Shown here: piece by piece, positions 25,526 to 34,958 of the stretch
Numbering within the stretch: the first letter of the stretch is position 1
Layout of the letters: each line of letters begins with the position of its first letter
NCBI GenBank assembly: GCA_017456885.1
Contig: JAFTIM010000006.1
Coordinates: forward strand, 62,001 to 126,000
Source: Paludibacteraceae bacterium
Lineage (GTDB): Bacteria; Bacteroidota; Bacteroidia; Bacteroidales; Paludibacteraceae
Length of the DNA stretch: 64,000 bases
Reading direction: 5' to 3'
Program-made: the position numbers and the translations under genes
Notes under the pieces: model-generated
Databases searched by the model: none
Told to the model about the DNA's origin: nothing
The model's input: only the letters and a program-made list of their open reading frames with translations

Positions 25526-26581
25526 ATGGAAACAGCAAAACTCCAAGCCATTGCATTACTCAAAGAGTTGATTGCCATTCCCTCTTTCAGCAGAGAGGAA
25601 AAAGCAAAAGTCGATTTTTTGGAAGCATACCTGACGGAACAAAATTGCCATGTAAAAAGGGTTGAAAACAATCTTTGGTGCATTGCCGAATCATTCGACA
25701 CTAATCGCCCGACACTACTGCTCAATTCGCACATTGATACGGTAAAACCATCGGAATCATGGAGTGTCAATCCTTTCCTTGCACACGAAAAAGGGGACAA
25801 AATCATTGGATTAGGCTCCAACGATGCTCACGCCTCGGTGGTTTCTTTGATTTCCGTTTTTCTGATTTTAAAAAACAGACCTTTACCCTACAATCTTGTT
25901 TTAGCACTATCGGCAGAAGAAGAAGTTTCGGGTAAAAACGGAATGGAGTTATTGCTACAACATCTCCCGAAAATAGATTTTGCCATTGTGGGCGAACCGA
26001 CCCGCATGCAAGCTGCCATTGCCGAAAAAGGGCTAATGGTGCTCGACTGTGTAGCTCATGGCAAATCGGGACATGCTGCCCGCAACGAAGGAATAAATGC
26101 CATCACCTTGGGAATGAAAGATATTGAGTGGTTTGATACTTATCGTTTTGAAAAACGACATCCGCTTTTGGGTGATGTCAAAATGAGCGTTACTCAAATC
26201 AATGCCGGCAAGCAACACAACGTAATACCCGACCAATGCCGATTTGTTGTCGATATACGAAGCAACGGTTGCTACTCGAACAAAGAGTTGTTCTCTATCA
26301 TCAAACAGCATGTGCAAGCAACAATCGAGGCACGTTCATTCCGACTCAACGCTTCCGATTTGCCGACAACACATGCCGCCTATCGCTTTCTTCAACAACA
26401 AGGCATTGAGTTGATTGCATCTTCCACACTTTCCGACCTTGCATTGATGCCGTTCCCCGGGATAAAACTTGGCGTTGGCGATTCTGCCCGCTCACATACT
26501 GCCGATGAATACATCGAAAAAAACGAAATATATGATGCTATCGACCTTTATTACAAATTACTTTGTCGATGGCAATTTTAA
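25526..26581 (+). CDS. argE: M20-family deacylase, ArgE-like (acyl-ornithine/acyl-citrulline deacylase)
   Basis: A 351-residue zinc-dependent M20 amidohydrolase, 4 nt after argB. Metal ligands are in LLNSHIDTVKPS (His, Asp), GLGSNDAHASVV (Asp), LSAEEEVSGKNG (Glu-Glu), GEPTRMQ (Glu) and a C-terminal RSHTADEYI (His). The start at 25526 (METAKLQAI) was chosen because the longer frame overlaps argB by 40 nt. With argB it probably completes the acylated arginine pathway by removing acetyl or succinyl from ornithine or citrulline. The acyl group and whether the substrate is citrulline cannot be read from sequence. Confidence 0.85.
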   Translation: METAKLQAIALLKELIAIPSFSREEKAKVDFLEAYLTEQNCHVKRVENNLWCIAESFDTNRPTLLLNSHIDTVKPSESWSVNPFLAHEKGDKIIGLGSNDAHASVVSLISVFLILKNRPLPYNLVLALSAEEEVSGKNGMELLLQHLPKIDFAIVGEPTRMQAAIAEKGLMVLDCVAHGKSGHAARNEGINAITLGMKDIEWFDTYRFEKRHPLLGDVKMSVTQINAGKQHNVIPDQCRFVVDIRSNGCYSNKELFSIIKQHVQATIEARSFRLNASDLPTTHAAYRFLQQQGIELIASSTLSDLALMPFPGIKLGVGDSARSHTADEYIEKNEIYDAIDLYYKLLCRWQF

Positions 26582-26619
26582 AATCGAAAAAATCTTATTA
26601 TTTATATATAAAAGTTAAT

Positions 26620-26627
26620 TACCTTTG
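26620..26627 (+). promoter_or_regulatory. -7 element of trxA
   Basis: TACCTTTG (TAnnTTTG type), 23 bases before the thioredoxin ATG, inside an AT-rich region without a clear TTTG -33 element. Confidence 0.5.
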
Positions 26628-26650
26628 TAAAAACATAAAAATTTATAAAA

Positions 26651-26965
26651 ATGGCAAAACAAATTACAGATGCAAACCTTCAAGAGGTTTTAAATAACGA
26701 ACCATTGGTTGTTATTGATTTTTGGGCAGAATGGTGTGGTCCTTGTCGTATGGTTAGCCCTATCATCGACGAATTGGCCGAGGAGTATGCCGAAAAAGTA
26801 TATATCGGCAAAGCAAATGTCGATGAAAACGATGAAATTGTCGTAAAATATGGCATTCGCAATATCCCGACAATTTTATTCATAAAAAATGGAGAAATTG
26901 TGGACAAAAAAGTCGGAGCAAGTTCTAAAGCCGACTTGAAAGCAAAAATCGAAGCAATGCTTTAA
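26651..26965 (+). CDS. trxA: Thioredoxin
   Basis: A cytoplasmic disulfide reductase of 104 residues. The active site is WCGPC at about residues 29-33 (FWAEWCGPCRMV). The cis-proline is in RNIPTILF (about residue 73), and VGASSKADLK is the usual C-terminal helix. Length and motifs are standard. It is monocistronic by its own -7 box (26620-26627) and a terminator right after it (26990-27016). Confidence 0.97.
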   Translation: MAKQITDANLQEVLNNEPLVVIDFWAEWCGPCRMVSPIIDELAEEYAEKVYIGKANVDENDEIVVKYGIRNIPTILFIKNGEIVDKKVGASSKADLKAKIEAML

Positions 26966-26989
26966 CCTCTTGTTAAACACCAATCACTT

Positions 26990-27016
26990 AAAAATGGGCT
27001 TTATGTCCATTTTTTT
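26990..27016 (+). terminator. Terminator of trxA
   Basis: AAAAATGG (26990-26997) pairs with CCATTTTT (27007-27014) around a 9-nt loop, followed by more T. It lies 25 bases past the trxA stop. Confidence 0.7.
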
Positions 27017-27043
27017 GTTTATAATTACCGAAAAAGAATGGTT

Positions 27044-28516
27044 ATGAAAAAATTCTCACTTTACCTGCTTTGTATCGGATTATTGGCATGCAACAAAATT
27101 GAAAACAGAAAGGAAACAGGTCAACAACCTCCTATTTTTCCCGACTACATAGGCGTTACGATACCCAAAAATATGGCACCGCCTACTTTCACCATAAAAA
27201 ATGTCGATGCTGTTTATGCAGAATTTTTCTTCGAAGGAGAACTACAATTTTCGGCAAAAGGAAACAGCATTGACGGAATAAACATTCCACAAAAGAAATG
27301 GCAAACATTAACTCGAAAAGCACAAGGAGCAAGCATTGAGATTGTTGTTTGCTCAAAGCAGAAAGGCGAAACGTTTTGGAACGAATATCTGCCTTTTACC
27401 ATTACCATTGCAAACGAACCGATTGACGGATTTCTCACTTATCGCTTAATAAAACCCGGGTACGAACTGTGGGATAAAATGGGCATTTATCAACGGGAGT
27501 TATCAAGTTATAAAGAAAAAGCCATTTTTGAAAATCAACAACAACAATCAGAAACAGGACGCGGATGCGTCAATTGTCATTCGTTTTGCGAATACAACGC
27601 CGATACGCTTATGTTTCATGCACGTTTTATCAATCCGGGAACTACCATTGTCATAAATGATGAGGTTACACATCTTAATCTGAAAACAGAAATTACACAA
27701 AACGGTACTTATCCGAAATGGCATCCTTCGGCACGTTATATTGCATTTGCATTGTGCAATACGAGTCAAGCCTTTCACATGTATGACCGAAACAGAATCT
27801 CCGTTTACGACACAAAATCCGATTTAATGATTTACGATGTGCAAAAACACGAGGTAATTACCGACAAACGTTTCTTGAACTCTCCACAATTCGAAACATT
27901 TCCCACATGGTCGCCCGATGGTAAATTTCTATACTTCTCTTCGGCACAACCGGTTAGTGATTTACCATTGAACAACGACAAAATGAAATACGGAATTTAT
28001 CGTGTGTCATTCGATGAAAAAACTGCAAAATTAGGCGATTCCATCGAGTGTATTGTCAACCCCGACAGCACCTGCAAGACACAACTTTTTGCACGCATCT
28101 CTCCCGACAATCGGTATCTGCTTTACACCGAAGCCGACTACGGCACATTCCCTATTTGGCATCAGGAAGCCGATTTGAAAATGCTCGATTTAGAAACACG
28201 AAAACCGATTGACGTCGGCATTCTGAACAGCGAATCGGTCGAAAGTTATCATTCGTGGTCGAGCAATGGTCGTTGGGTTGTATTCAGTTCCCGCCGTGAA
28301 AACGGATTATATACGCGGTTGTACATAGCCTATTTCGACAAAAACGGCCATTTTCACAAACCTTTTGCTCTACCGCAAAAAACCACCGATTTCGATTCCG
28401 ATAGAATGTATTCATACAACATTCCCGAATTTACAAAAGGAGCAACAAAAATACCTCCTTACAAAATAGAAAAAGCCACTAAAAAGAGTCCTGAAGCCTC
28501 TACGCTTCGGAAATGA
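27044..28516 (+). CDS. TolB/PD40-like lipoprotein with a CXXCH motif
   Basis: A 490-residue envelope lipoprotein. The Met at 27044 begins MKKFSLYLLCIGLLACNK, with the lipobox Cys at about residue 16; the ATG at 27038 would only add two residues. The N-terminal third is beta-sheet-like. A single CVNCH motif (about residue 175, in GRGCVNCHSFCEY) fits covalent heme c binding. Several WD40-like PD40 (TolB) blades follow, for example FPTWSPDGKFLYFSSAQPV and YHSWSSNGRWVVFSSRR. The combination suggests a heme-carrying beta-propeller, but heme attachment and function are not shown. It is not linked to a known electron-transfer operon here. Confidence 0.8.
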   Translation: MKKFSLYLLCIGLLACNKIENRKETGQQPPIFPDYIGVTIPKNMAPPTFTIKNVDAVYAEFFFEGELQFSAKGNSIDGINIPQKKWQTLTRKAQGASIEIVVCSKQKGETFWNEYLPFTITIANEPIDGFLTYRLIKPGYELWDKMGIYQRELSSYKEKAIFENQQQQSETGRGCVNCHSFCEYNADTLMFHARFINPGTTIVINDEVTHLNLKTEITQNGTYPKWHPSARYIAFALCNTSQAFHMYDRNRISVYDTKSDLMIYDVQKHEVITDKRFLNSPQFETFPTWSPDGKFLYFSSAQPVSDLPLNNDKMKYGIYRVSFDEKTAKLGDSIECIVNPDSTCKTQLFARISPDNRYLLYTEADYGTFPIWHQEADLKMLDLETRKPIDVGILNSESVESYHSWSSNGRWVVFSSRRENGLYTRLYIAYFDKNGHFHKPFALPQKTTDFDSDRMYSYNIPEFTKGATKIPPYKIEKATKKSPEASTLRK

Positions 28517-28566
28517 AAAACTTTTGACGATATTTTCCGTAATTTTTGAAACAAAAATAAATATAT

Positions 28567-30012
28567 ATGATGATTACACAATTAGAACCTCGCAATGTAT
28601 TTCGCTTTTTTGATGAAATATGTAAAATTCCACGCCCCTCGAAAAAAGAGGAGCAAATAAGTTCCTATTTGCAACACTTTGGCAAAAGTCGTGGACTGGA
28701 AACCATAACCGATGCCGCCGGCAATGTATTGATACGCAAAGCTGCTACCGCCGGCAAAGAGCAATGCCCTACCGTTGTGTTGCAAGCACACATGGATATG
28801 GTATGTGAAAAAAATGCCGATGTTAAGCACGATTTTTTGCATGACGCCATACAAGCATACATAGATGGCGATTGGGTACGAGCAAAAGGGACTACACTCG
28901 GGGCTGACAATGGCATCGGTATAGCAGCCATACTTGCAGTACTCGATGCCGACAATCTTGCACATGGAAATATCGAAGCCTTGTTCACCGTCGATGAAGA
29001 AACGGGACTTACAGGTGCTTTCGCCCTCGACCCAAATCTGCTCAAAGGTAACATATTGATTAACCTTGATTCTGAAGACGATGGCGAACTTTTTATCGGA
29101 TGTGCTGGTGGTTGCGACACAATAGCTACATTCAACTACAAGGAAGCGCTTTCCGATGAGCGAATGTTCTTTTTCACCGTTACCATTTCAGGATTGTTGG
29201 GCGGACATTCGGGCGACGACATCGACAAAGGTCGTGCCAATGCCAACAAACTTTTGGTAAACTATCTAAACCGGATTGCAGAGCAAACCACACTGCGAAT
29301 AGCACACATCGACGGGGGCAATTTGCGTAATGCTATCGCTCGCGAAGCATCGGTCGTAGCAGCCGTACCTTTCTCCTACAAAGAGAATCTTCGCATAGAA
29401 TTTAATCACTACATGGCAGCAGTAGAAGCACAATTTAATGAGGTAGAACCAAATCTATCAATGGTATTACAATCGGAATCTGTACAAAAAACAGTTATCG
29501 ATCATACCACTTCGCAAGCTCTTCTGTCGGCACTGACAGCCTGTCCGCATGGCGTTATTGCCATGAGCAAAACAATGCCCGGATTGGTCGAAACATCTAC
29601 CAATTTGGCTTCAATCAAAATGGCAAATGGCAAAATTACGATTGCTACAAGTCAACGAAGTTCGATAGAATCGGACAAAAACGACCTTGCAAAACAAATA
29701 GAAACCATTTTTGCAAACAATGGCGCCAACGTAACACACAGCGACGGCTACCCGGGTTGGAACCCCAATACCGACTCACCCATTGTACGCTTAACAGCGG
29801 CAACTTACGAACGATTGTTCGGAGAAAAAGCCCGTGTACGTGCCATTCATGCAGGATTGGAGTGCGGTTTGTTTGCCGAAAAATACCCGAATCTCGACAT
29901 GATTTCGTTTGGTCCTACCATGCGCGGAGTACATTCTCCCGACGAACGGTTGAGCATTGCCGCAACGCAACGTTTTTGGAGATTACTTGTCGAAGTATTG
30001 CAACAAATTTGA
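28567..30012 (+). CDS. pepD: Aminoacyl-histidine dipeptidase (M20C)
   Basis: Splits Xaa-His and related dipeptides. The 481-residue enzyme has the M20 zinc site: LQAHMDMVCEKN (His, Asp), TTLGADNGIGIAA (Asp), FTVDEETGLTGA (Glu-Glu) and the C-terminal GVHSPDERLS (His). The dimerisation (lid) domain lies at about residues 185-380. The start is MMITQLEPRNVFRF (either of the two Met is possible). No signal peptide is present, so it is cytoplasmic. Upstream is the TolB-like gene, 50 nt away. Confidence 0.95.
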   Translation: MMITQLEPRNVFRFFDEICKIPRPSKKEEQISSYLQHFGKSRGLETITDAAGNVLIRKAATAGKEQCPTVVLQAHMDMVCEKNADVKHDFLHDAIQAYIDGDWVRAKGTTLGADNGIGIAAILAVLDADNLAHGNIEALFTVDEETGLTGAFALDPNLLKGNILINLDSEDDGELFIGCAGGCDTIATFNYKEALSDERMFFFTVTISGLLGGHSGDDIDKGRANANKLLVNYLNRIAEQTTLRIAHIDGGNLRNAIAREASVVAAVPFSYKENLRIEFNHYMAAVEAQFNEVEPNLSMVLQSESVQKTVIDHTTSQALLSALTACPHGVIAMSKTMPGLVETSTNLASIKMANGKITIATSQRSSIESDKNDLAKQIETIFANNGANVTHSDGYPGWNPNTDSPIVRLTAATYERLFGEKARVRAIHAGLECGLFAEKYPNLDMISFGPTMRGVHSPDERLSIAATQRFWRLLVEVLQQI

Positions 30013-30053
30013 GCGAATTTTTTATGTAAAAAATTTAATATTTTTTAACAATT

Positions 30054-30088
30054 GGGGGGGGTAAATAGTTTATTCCTAACTATTTTTG
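30054..30088 (+). promoter_or_regulatory. Promoter region of the outer-membrane receptor with G8 tract and stem-loop
   Basis: Eight consecutive G (30054-30061) sit where a -33 element would be. AAATAGTT (30063-30070) and AACTATTT (30078-30085) form an inverted repeat that overlaps the -7 box TATTTTTG (30081-30088). The GGGG at 30058-30061 can extend the stem by pairing with CCCC at 30089-30092. Slippage at the G tract would change the distance to the -7 box. Confidence 0.55.
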
Positions 30089-30121
30089 CCCCACTTTTTA
30101 TTGTAAAAACCAACTATCAAA

Positions 30122-32551
30122 ATGAAACGATTTCTTCTAATTTTTGCGTGTTTACTCTCTTATGGGTACATTTTTGCCCAAACGGTATCGCTGACGGGTT
30201 GTGTTGTATCGCAAGATACGGGCGAACCGCTCGCTTTTGCCACTGTAGTTTTATACGAAAACGATTCGGTGTACATTTCGGGGACAACCACTAATACCGC
30301 TGGAGAATTTACAATTGCCAATCTCGAAAAAAAACAGTATCGCATCAAGGTTTCGTTCGTAGGCTACCAATCGGTGGAGTTGAAAAAAAATCTGACCGAA
30401 GATGTCCATCTCGGAAAAATAAAGTTGCCTACCGACGTCGTTATGCTCGACGACGCTGTTGTTACAATGACGTTGCCTGTAGTGGAACAAAAAATTGACA
30501 AAACCGTGGTCAATGTTGCAAACTCCGTTACTGCCGAGGGCAATAAAGCCATTGACATGTTGCGTAGTTCTCCCGGAGTAACCATCGACAACGAAGGAAA
30601 CATACAACTCGACGGCAAAGCCGTTGCTGTTTGGATTGACGGACGTCCGTCGCACTTGTCGGGCAAAAATTTGGAAAGTTATTTGAACGGGATTGAGGCA
30701 ACCGCACTCGAAAAAATTGAACTTATCTCGCATCCATCGGCAAAATACGATGCCGAAGGCAGTGGCGGAATCATCGATTTAAAACTGAAGAAAAATCGGC
30801 TCAAAGGATTCAATGGCTCAATACGAGCGGGACATAATGGCTCTGTCTTCGACAAAATTTACTATCACGACACCGATGTTTCCGTAAATTTGAACTATCG
30901 CTCCAACATCAGTAATACATTTTTCAGTTATTCACCCTCGTTCGGGACAAATTTTATAACTTTCGATTCGGAGTTTTTCGACACTACACAAGCAAATTGG
31001 AAGCAACGTTCAAGCACATTCAACCAACAAAGCGGAATGTTTCATTCGTTGCGATTGGGTACCGATTTTTTCATCAACAAGCGGCACACGATAGGCTTTA
31101 TTGTCAATGCTCATTTTCATAATAATAAATCAAAGCAAGAACCGAAATACACCTACAATCAGACTTTTGTCAACGACACATTGCAAGAAACTGCAAATTC
31201 GCTCATCAACTCGATAACCAACTCAAACAACATATCCGCCAATTTAAACTACACCGCTGTTTTCGACGAAGAAAAAAGTTCGGAATTAACCGTCAATTTC
31301 GATTACTTATATTGGTTATCGAAAGACAGCAGTTACAACGACAACCGCTATTTTAAAGGAGAAGAAAAAACGTTTTCACAACTTCCGCTTATTTTTATAC
31401 AAAATATGCGACAAACCATCAACGTTTATTCCTTAAAAGCGGATTTTCAACATACGTTTATCAAAATTTTACAATTTGAATCGGGTTTAAAAGCCTCGAT
31501 TTCGCAAACCGACAACCGATTTTTACGAGAAAACTTAAAGAGCGATGTTTGGTCGAAAGATATGCTGCGCTCTTCCGATTTTTTGTACACCGAGCAAATA
31601 TATGCACTCTACGCATCGTTGGCAGCACAAATCACACCTAAATGGAGCGTAAAAGGCGGATTGCGTGGCGAATACACTTACGACATTGGCAATTGGACAA
31701 CGCAAGCGAAGAAAACCTATCGGAATTATTTCGACATTTTCCCTACCGTATTTGCAGCTTATCAACATAACGAAAACTACAATTTTTCGCTATCGTACAC
31801 ACTACGCATCAATCGTCCTTCGTATTGGCGACTGAAACCTTTCAGAGAATATATCGACGAAAACACAAGTGTGGAAGGAAATCCGAATCTGCTACCCGAA
31901 AAGACACACCGTGTTGCATTTCGTACAAGTCTGTTTCAACATTTCGGCATCAATCTGAACTATGCACACGCACAAAACACTGCCAGTCAATTACTAACAT
32001 TCGACGGAAAAGATAAAGTTTATAAATGGGACAATTTTGGACATGGCGACAACTTGTTTCTCGGCTTGTCATGCTCCGAATTTCCTTTGGTCAAAAACAG
32101 ACTGACGATGAGCCTGTTCAGCGATTTGGGATACAGCTACGAAATCAATAACAAAGGAAACTTTGAGAAACATTCGTTCTTTGCTTCGTTTTACGGAAAT
32201 CTGACACTCATACTCCCAAAAAATTGGAAAATAGAAGCATCCGGTTGGGGAAATACAGGCGGCTATTCAGGTTATTTCAAAATCAGCAGCATGGGTTCGT
32301 TATCATTAGGAATACGCAAATCGTTTTTGGAACAGAAATTGCAACTGAACCTTAAACTCGACAACATTCTCAACACCATGCGAAGTAATATGGTTTACAA
32401 ACAAGACAATATCAATTACACTATCAAACAGCAATACTCGGCACCTTCGTTCGGGATTTCTCTCTCGTACAATTTCGGGAAAGTTACTCAAACGAAACAT
32501 CGCAACGTAGGCGAGGTGGAAGAATCTTCCCGATTAGGTACCGGCAAATAA
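30122..32551 (+). CDS. TonB-dependent-receptor-like outer-membrane beta-barrel protein
   Basis: An 809-residue outer-membrane protein. The signal peptide ends near FAQ (residues 1-19). A carboxypeptidase-regulatory-like domain spans about 20-100 (LTGCVVSQDTGEPLAFATVV). A plug-like region covers about 110-220 (KIDKTVVNVANSVTAEGNKA, then MLRSSPGVTIDNEG). A long OMP_b-brl_3-type barrel follows, rich in alternating aromatic residues. This family is widespread in Bacteroidota and has no SusD partner here. The substrate is unknown. No TonB-box-like pattern is obvious. The upstream G8 tract suggests variable expression. Confidence 0.88.
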   Translation: MKRFLLIFACLLSYGYIFAQTVSLTGCVVSQDTGEPLAFATVVLYENDSVYISGTTTNTAGEFTIANLEKKQYRIKVSFVGYQSVELKKNLTEDVHLGKIKLPTDVVMLDDAVVTMTLPVVEQKIDKTVVNVANSVTAEGNKAIDMLRSSPGVTIDNEGNIQLDGKAVAVWIDGRPSHLSGKNLESYLNGIEATALEKIELISHPSAKYDAEGSGGIIDLKLKKNRLKGFNGSIRAGHNGSVFDKIYYHDTDVSVNLNYRSNISNTFFSYSPSFGTNFITFDSEFFDTTQANWKQRSSTFNQQSGMFHSLRLGTDFFINKRHTIGFIVNAHFHNNKSKQEPKYTYNQTFVNDTLQETANSLINSITNSNNISANLNYTAVFDEEKSSELTVNFDYLYWLSKDSSYNDNRYFKGEEKTFSQLPLIFIQNMRQTINVYSLKADFQHTFIKILQFESGLKASISQTDNRFLRENLKSDVWSKDMLRSSDFLYTEQIYALYASLAAQITPKWSVKGGLRGEYTYDIGNWTTQAKKTYRNYFDIFPTVFAAYQHNENYNFSLSYTLRINRPSYWRLKPFREYIDENTSVEGNPNLLPEKTHRVAFRTSLFQHFGINLNYAHAQNTASQLLTFDGKDKVYKWDNFGHGDNLFLGLSCSEFPLVKNRLTMSLFSDLGYSYEINNKGNFEKHSFFASFYGNLTLILPKNWKIEASGWGNTGGYSGYFKISSMGSLSLGIRKSFLEQKLQLNLKLDNILNTMRSNMVYKQDNINYTIKQQYSAPSFGISLSYNFGKVTQTKHRNVGEVEESSRLGTGK

Positions 32552-32559
32552 ACACAGAA

Positions 32560-33783
32560 ATGCAAAACAAACGAAAAATAATCAACGACCCCGTATTCGG
32601 ATTCATCAATATTCCAAACGATTTCATTTACAACGTGATACAACATCGCTATTTTCAGCGATTAAACCGGATAAAACAGCTTGGGTTATCTTCGTTTGCT
32701 TACCCCGGTGCTCAACATACGCGCCTGTTACATTCGCTGGGCGCAATGTATTTGATGAGCGAAGCTTTAAAACAACTACAACAGCATGGAAATGAGATTA
32801 CCGACAAAGAATTTGACGCCGCTTTGTCGGCAATACTTTTGCACGACGTAGGTCACGGGCCTTTTTCTCACGCACTGGAAAACACTTTGGTTTCCGGCGT
32901 ATCACACGAAGAAATTTCGCTACTCCTTATGCAAAAAATGAACGATGAATTCGACGGGAAACTCGATTTAACAATTAAAATTTTCAGAAACGAATATCAC
33001 AAAAAATTTTTACATCAGTTAGTTTCCGGTCAGTTAGACGTCGATAGGCTCGACTATTTACGTCGCGACAGCTTTTTTACAGGCGTTACCGAAGGAATTA
33101 TAGGCTCTGCCCGCATTATAAAAATGCTCAACGTGAAAGACGATAATTTGGTAGTAGAAGAAAAAGGCATCTATTCCATTGAGAATTTTCTGTTTGCCCG
33201 CCGTTTTATGTATTGGCAGGTGTACTATCACAAAACTTCGGTAGCCGCCGAATGTATGCTTATAAAAATACTGAAGCGCGCAAAATATCTGACATCAGGG
33301 GGGAGAAAGATTCTTGCTCCGCCTGCATTGCGTTATTTCTTAGAAAACACGATTGACAAAAAATCGTTTCTATCTGACAATTCCGCATTGGAGCATTTTG
33401 TTTCGCTCGATGATTCCGATATTTTATCAACGGTCAAAGTTTGGGCATCGTCGGAAGACAAAGTGCTTTCAGAGCTATGCAAACATTTTGTAAACCGTCA
33501 GTTGTTCCGTTCGGATATTACACAAGAACCCGCTTCAATCGAGAAGAAACGACAATTGATAACACAATACAAACAGCATTTTGGAATTACCGATGAAGAG
33601 GCCGAATATTTCTTTTTCGAGGAATGCATCTCTGCTAATACCTACAACTGCGAAGATGAAAAAATATTGATACTTTATCGCGACGGCACTTTACACGACA
33701 TTACCGAAGCCTCCGACATTCTAAACGTAAAACTGCTAAAAAATGCCGTATCGAAATATTACCTTTGTTACTTAAGATTATGA
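32560..33783 (+). CDS. HD-domain phosphohydrolase (dGTPase-like)
   Basis: A 407-residue cytoplasmic protein. The HD signature is LLHDVGHGPFSHALE (His-Asp) at about residues 94-108, with the flanking element GAQHTRLLHSLGAMYLM and the later DVDRLDYLRRDSF. This layout is that of SAMHD1/dGTPase-like HD proteins (COG1078), which hydrolyse nucleoside triphosphates; the substrate is not known. It starts 6 nt after the receptor stop, and its TGA overlaps the lipase-like ATG. Confidence 0.88.
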   Translation: MQNKRKIINDPVFGFINIPNDFIYNVIQHRYFQRLNRIKQLGLSSFAYPGAQHTRLLHSLGAMYLMSEALKQLQQHGNEITDKEFDAALSAILLHDVGHGPFSHALENTLVSGVSHEEISLLLMQKMNDEFDGKLDLTIKIFRNEYHKKFLHQLVSGQLDVDRLDYLRRDSFFTGVTEGIIGSARIIKMLNVKDDNLVVEEKGIYSIENFLFARRFMYWQVYYHKTSVAAECMLIKILKRAKYLTSGGRKILAPPALRYFLENTIDKKSFLSDNSALEHFVSLDDSDILSTVKVWASSEDKVLSELCKHFVNRQLFRSDITQEPASIEKKRQLITQYKQHFGITDEEAEYFFFEECISANTYNCEDEKILILYRDGTLHDITEASDILNVKLLKNAVSKYYLCYLRL

Positions 33784-34958
33784 AATTTGCTATCCTCATA
33801 GCCTTTGTTTTTCTGTTCTTCAGTTCGTGTGAGAAAGAGAAAGAAACTCCCCTTTTTCAACGAGGAGAATTGCTCGATGTGGAAGAAACAATAGACATTC
33901 ATTTGTCGGAAATACCTTCGACAATAGGGGATTCGTTCCCGACCTCTTTAGCAAAATTCGGCGTAAAAGGATATAAAATTACCTATGGCACCATCTACGA
34001 AAACAAGCCGATTCGTTCTCAGGCATTGCTGCTAATGCCCGAAAATACCAACGACATTTGCTTGGTAGCCTATTTTCATGGTACAATACTCCCTCTGAAA
34101 CTTTTCGATTCCGACCGTAAAATTCCGTCAAAATACGATGGTGGCGCAACAGAGTGGCGCGAGGTACGTTGGTGCGGTGTTTCTCTTGCCACATCGGGCT
34201 ATACGGTTCTATTGCCCGACTATATCGGCTACGGAACAACTGCCGACAAAGAACACCCGTTTGTCTATTACCCCGAGCTTTTCAAAGCAAATATCGATGC
34301 GTTGCTGGCTGTGAAAACGTTTTTTCAACAACAAAAACTTACATACGACAACCGATTGTTTTTGGCAGGATGGTCGCAAGGAGCAGGCGCCTCGCTCTCG
34401 GCTCACAAATATATCGAAGCCGATTATGCCGACCAATTCAAGATTATAGCAAGTTCGAATTTGGCAGGTCCGTACAATTTTACCCATTTCATCGAGGATA
34501 TTTTCACAAACGCAAATCAACATTATCGTGCAGCAGCTTTATATACTTGGGCAGCTTATGCCTTAAACAGATTTTCATACCTGAATCGTCCCTGCGACCA
34601 AATTTTCAGTTTCCCTGTTTACGATCAATTTTCCGCTTTTGACGTCCTAACAAGCAAACCTTCCGAGCTATTTCGCGATTATTTCATAGAAAATCTGTTA
34701 AACGGTAACGACGAATTGTTTCGTGCAGTTATCACCGAAAATTCATTTCATAGCGGATGGGCTCCTCAAGGAAAAATATTTTTACACCATGGCACTTCAG
34801 ACGATGTTGTTCCTTACTTTAATTCGGAAGATGCTTACAATGGCTTAAATCAGGAATCGGACAACGTATTTTTTTATTCTTACAAAAACGGAACGCACGA
34901 TTCGCATGTCGATGAATACATAAAACACACTATCGAGGACTTTAATAAACTCCGATGA
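33780..34958 (+). CDS. Lipoprotein alpha/beta-hydrolase (secretory lipase / prolyl-oligopeptidase-like)
   Basis: A 392-residue extracytoplasmic esterase- or peptidase-like lipoprotein. I chose the ATG at 33780 (overlapping the upstream TGA) because it begins MKFAILIAFVFLFFSSCEKE, with the lipobox Cys near residue 17. The hydrolase fold shows the nucleophile in AGWSQGAGASL (about residue 200), a likely acid in HGTSDDVVPYFN, and a final His in NGTHDSHVDE. The pattern fits secretory lipases (LIP family) or S9-like hydrolases. Substrate unknown. Translation is coupled at both ends (4 nt overlaps) with the HD and PorP-like genes. Confidence 0.82.
   Translation: MKFAILIAFVFLFFSSCEKEKETPLFQRGELLDVEETIDIHLSEIPSTIGDSFPTSLAKFGVKGYKITYGTIYENKPIRSQALLLMPENTNDICLVAYFHGTILPLKLFDSDRKIPSKYDGGATEWREVRWCGVSLATSGYTVLLPDYIGYGTTADKEHPFVYYPELFKANIDALLAVKTFFQQQKLTYDNRLFLAGWSQGAGASLSAHKYIEADYADQFKIIASSNLAGPYNFTHFIEDIFTNANQHYRAAALYTWAAYALNRFSYLNRPCDQIFSFPVYDQFSAFDVLTSKPSELFRDYFIENLLNGNDELFRAVITENSFHSGWAPQGKIFLHHGTSDDVVPYFNSEDAYNGLNQESDNVFFYSYKNGTHDSHVDEYIKHTIEDFNKLR

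Noticed and set aside
28491-28510. Hairpin at the end of the TolB-like gene
   Set aside because: A GAAGC/GCTTC stem without a following T-run; not a terminator by sequence.
30016-30035. A/T-only inverted repeat after pepD as terminator
   Set aside because: The stem has only A-T pairs and a 2-base loop, so it is too weak to call.
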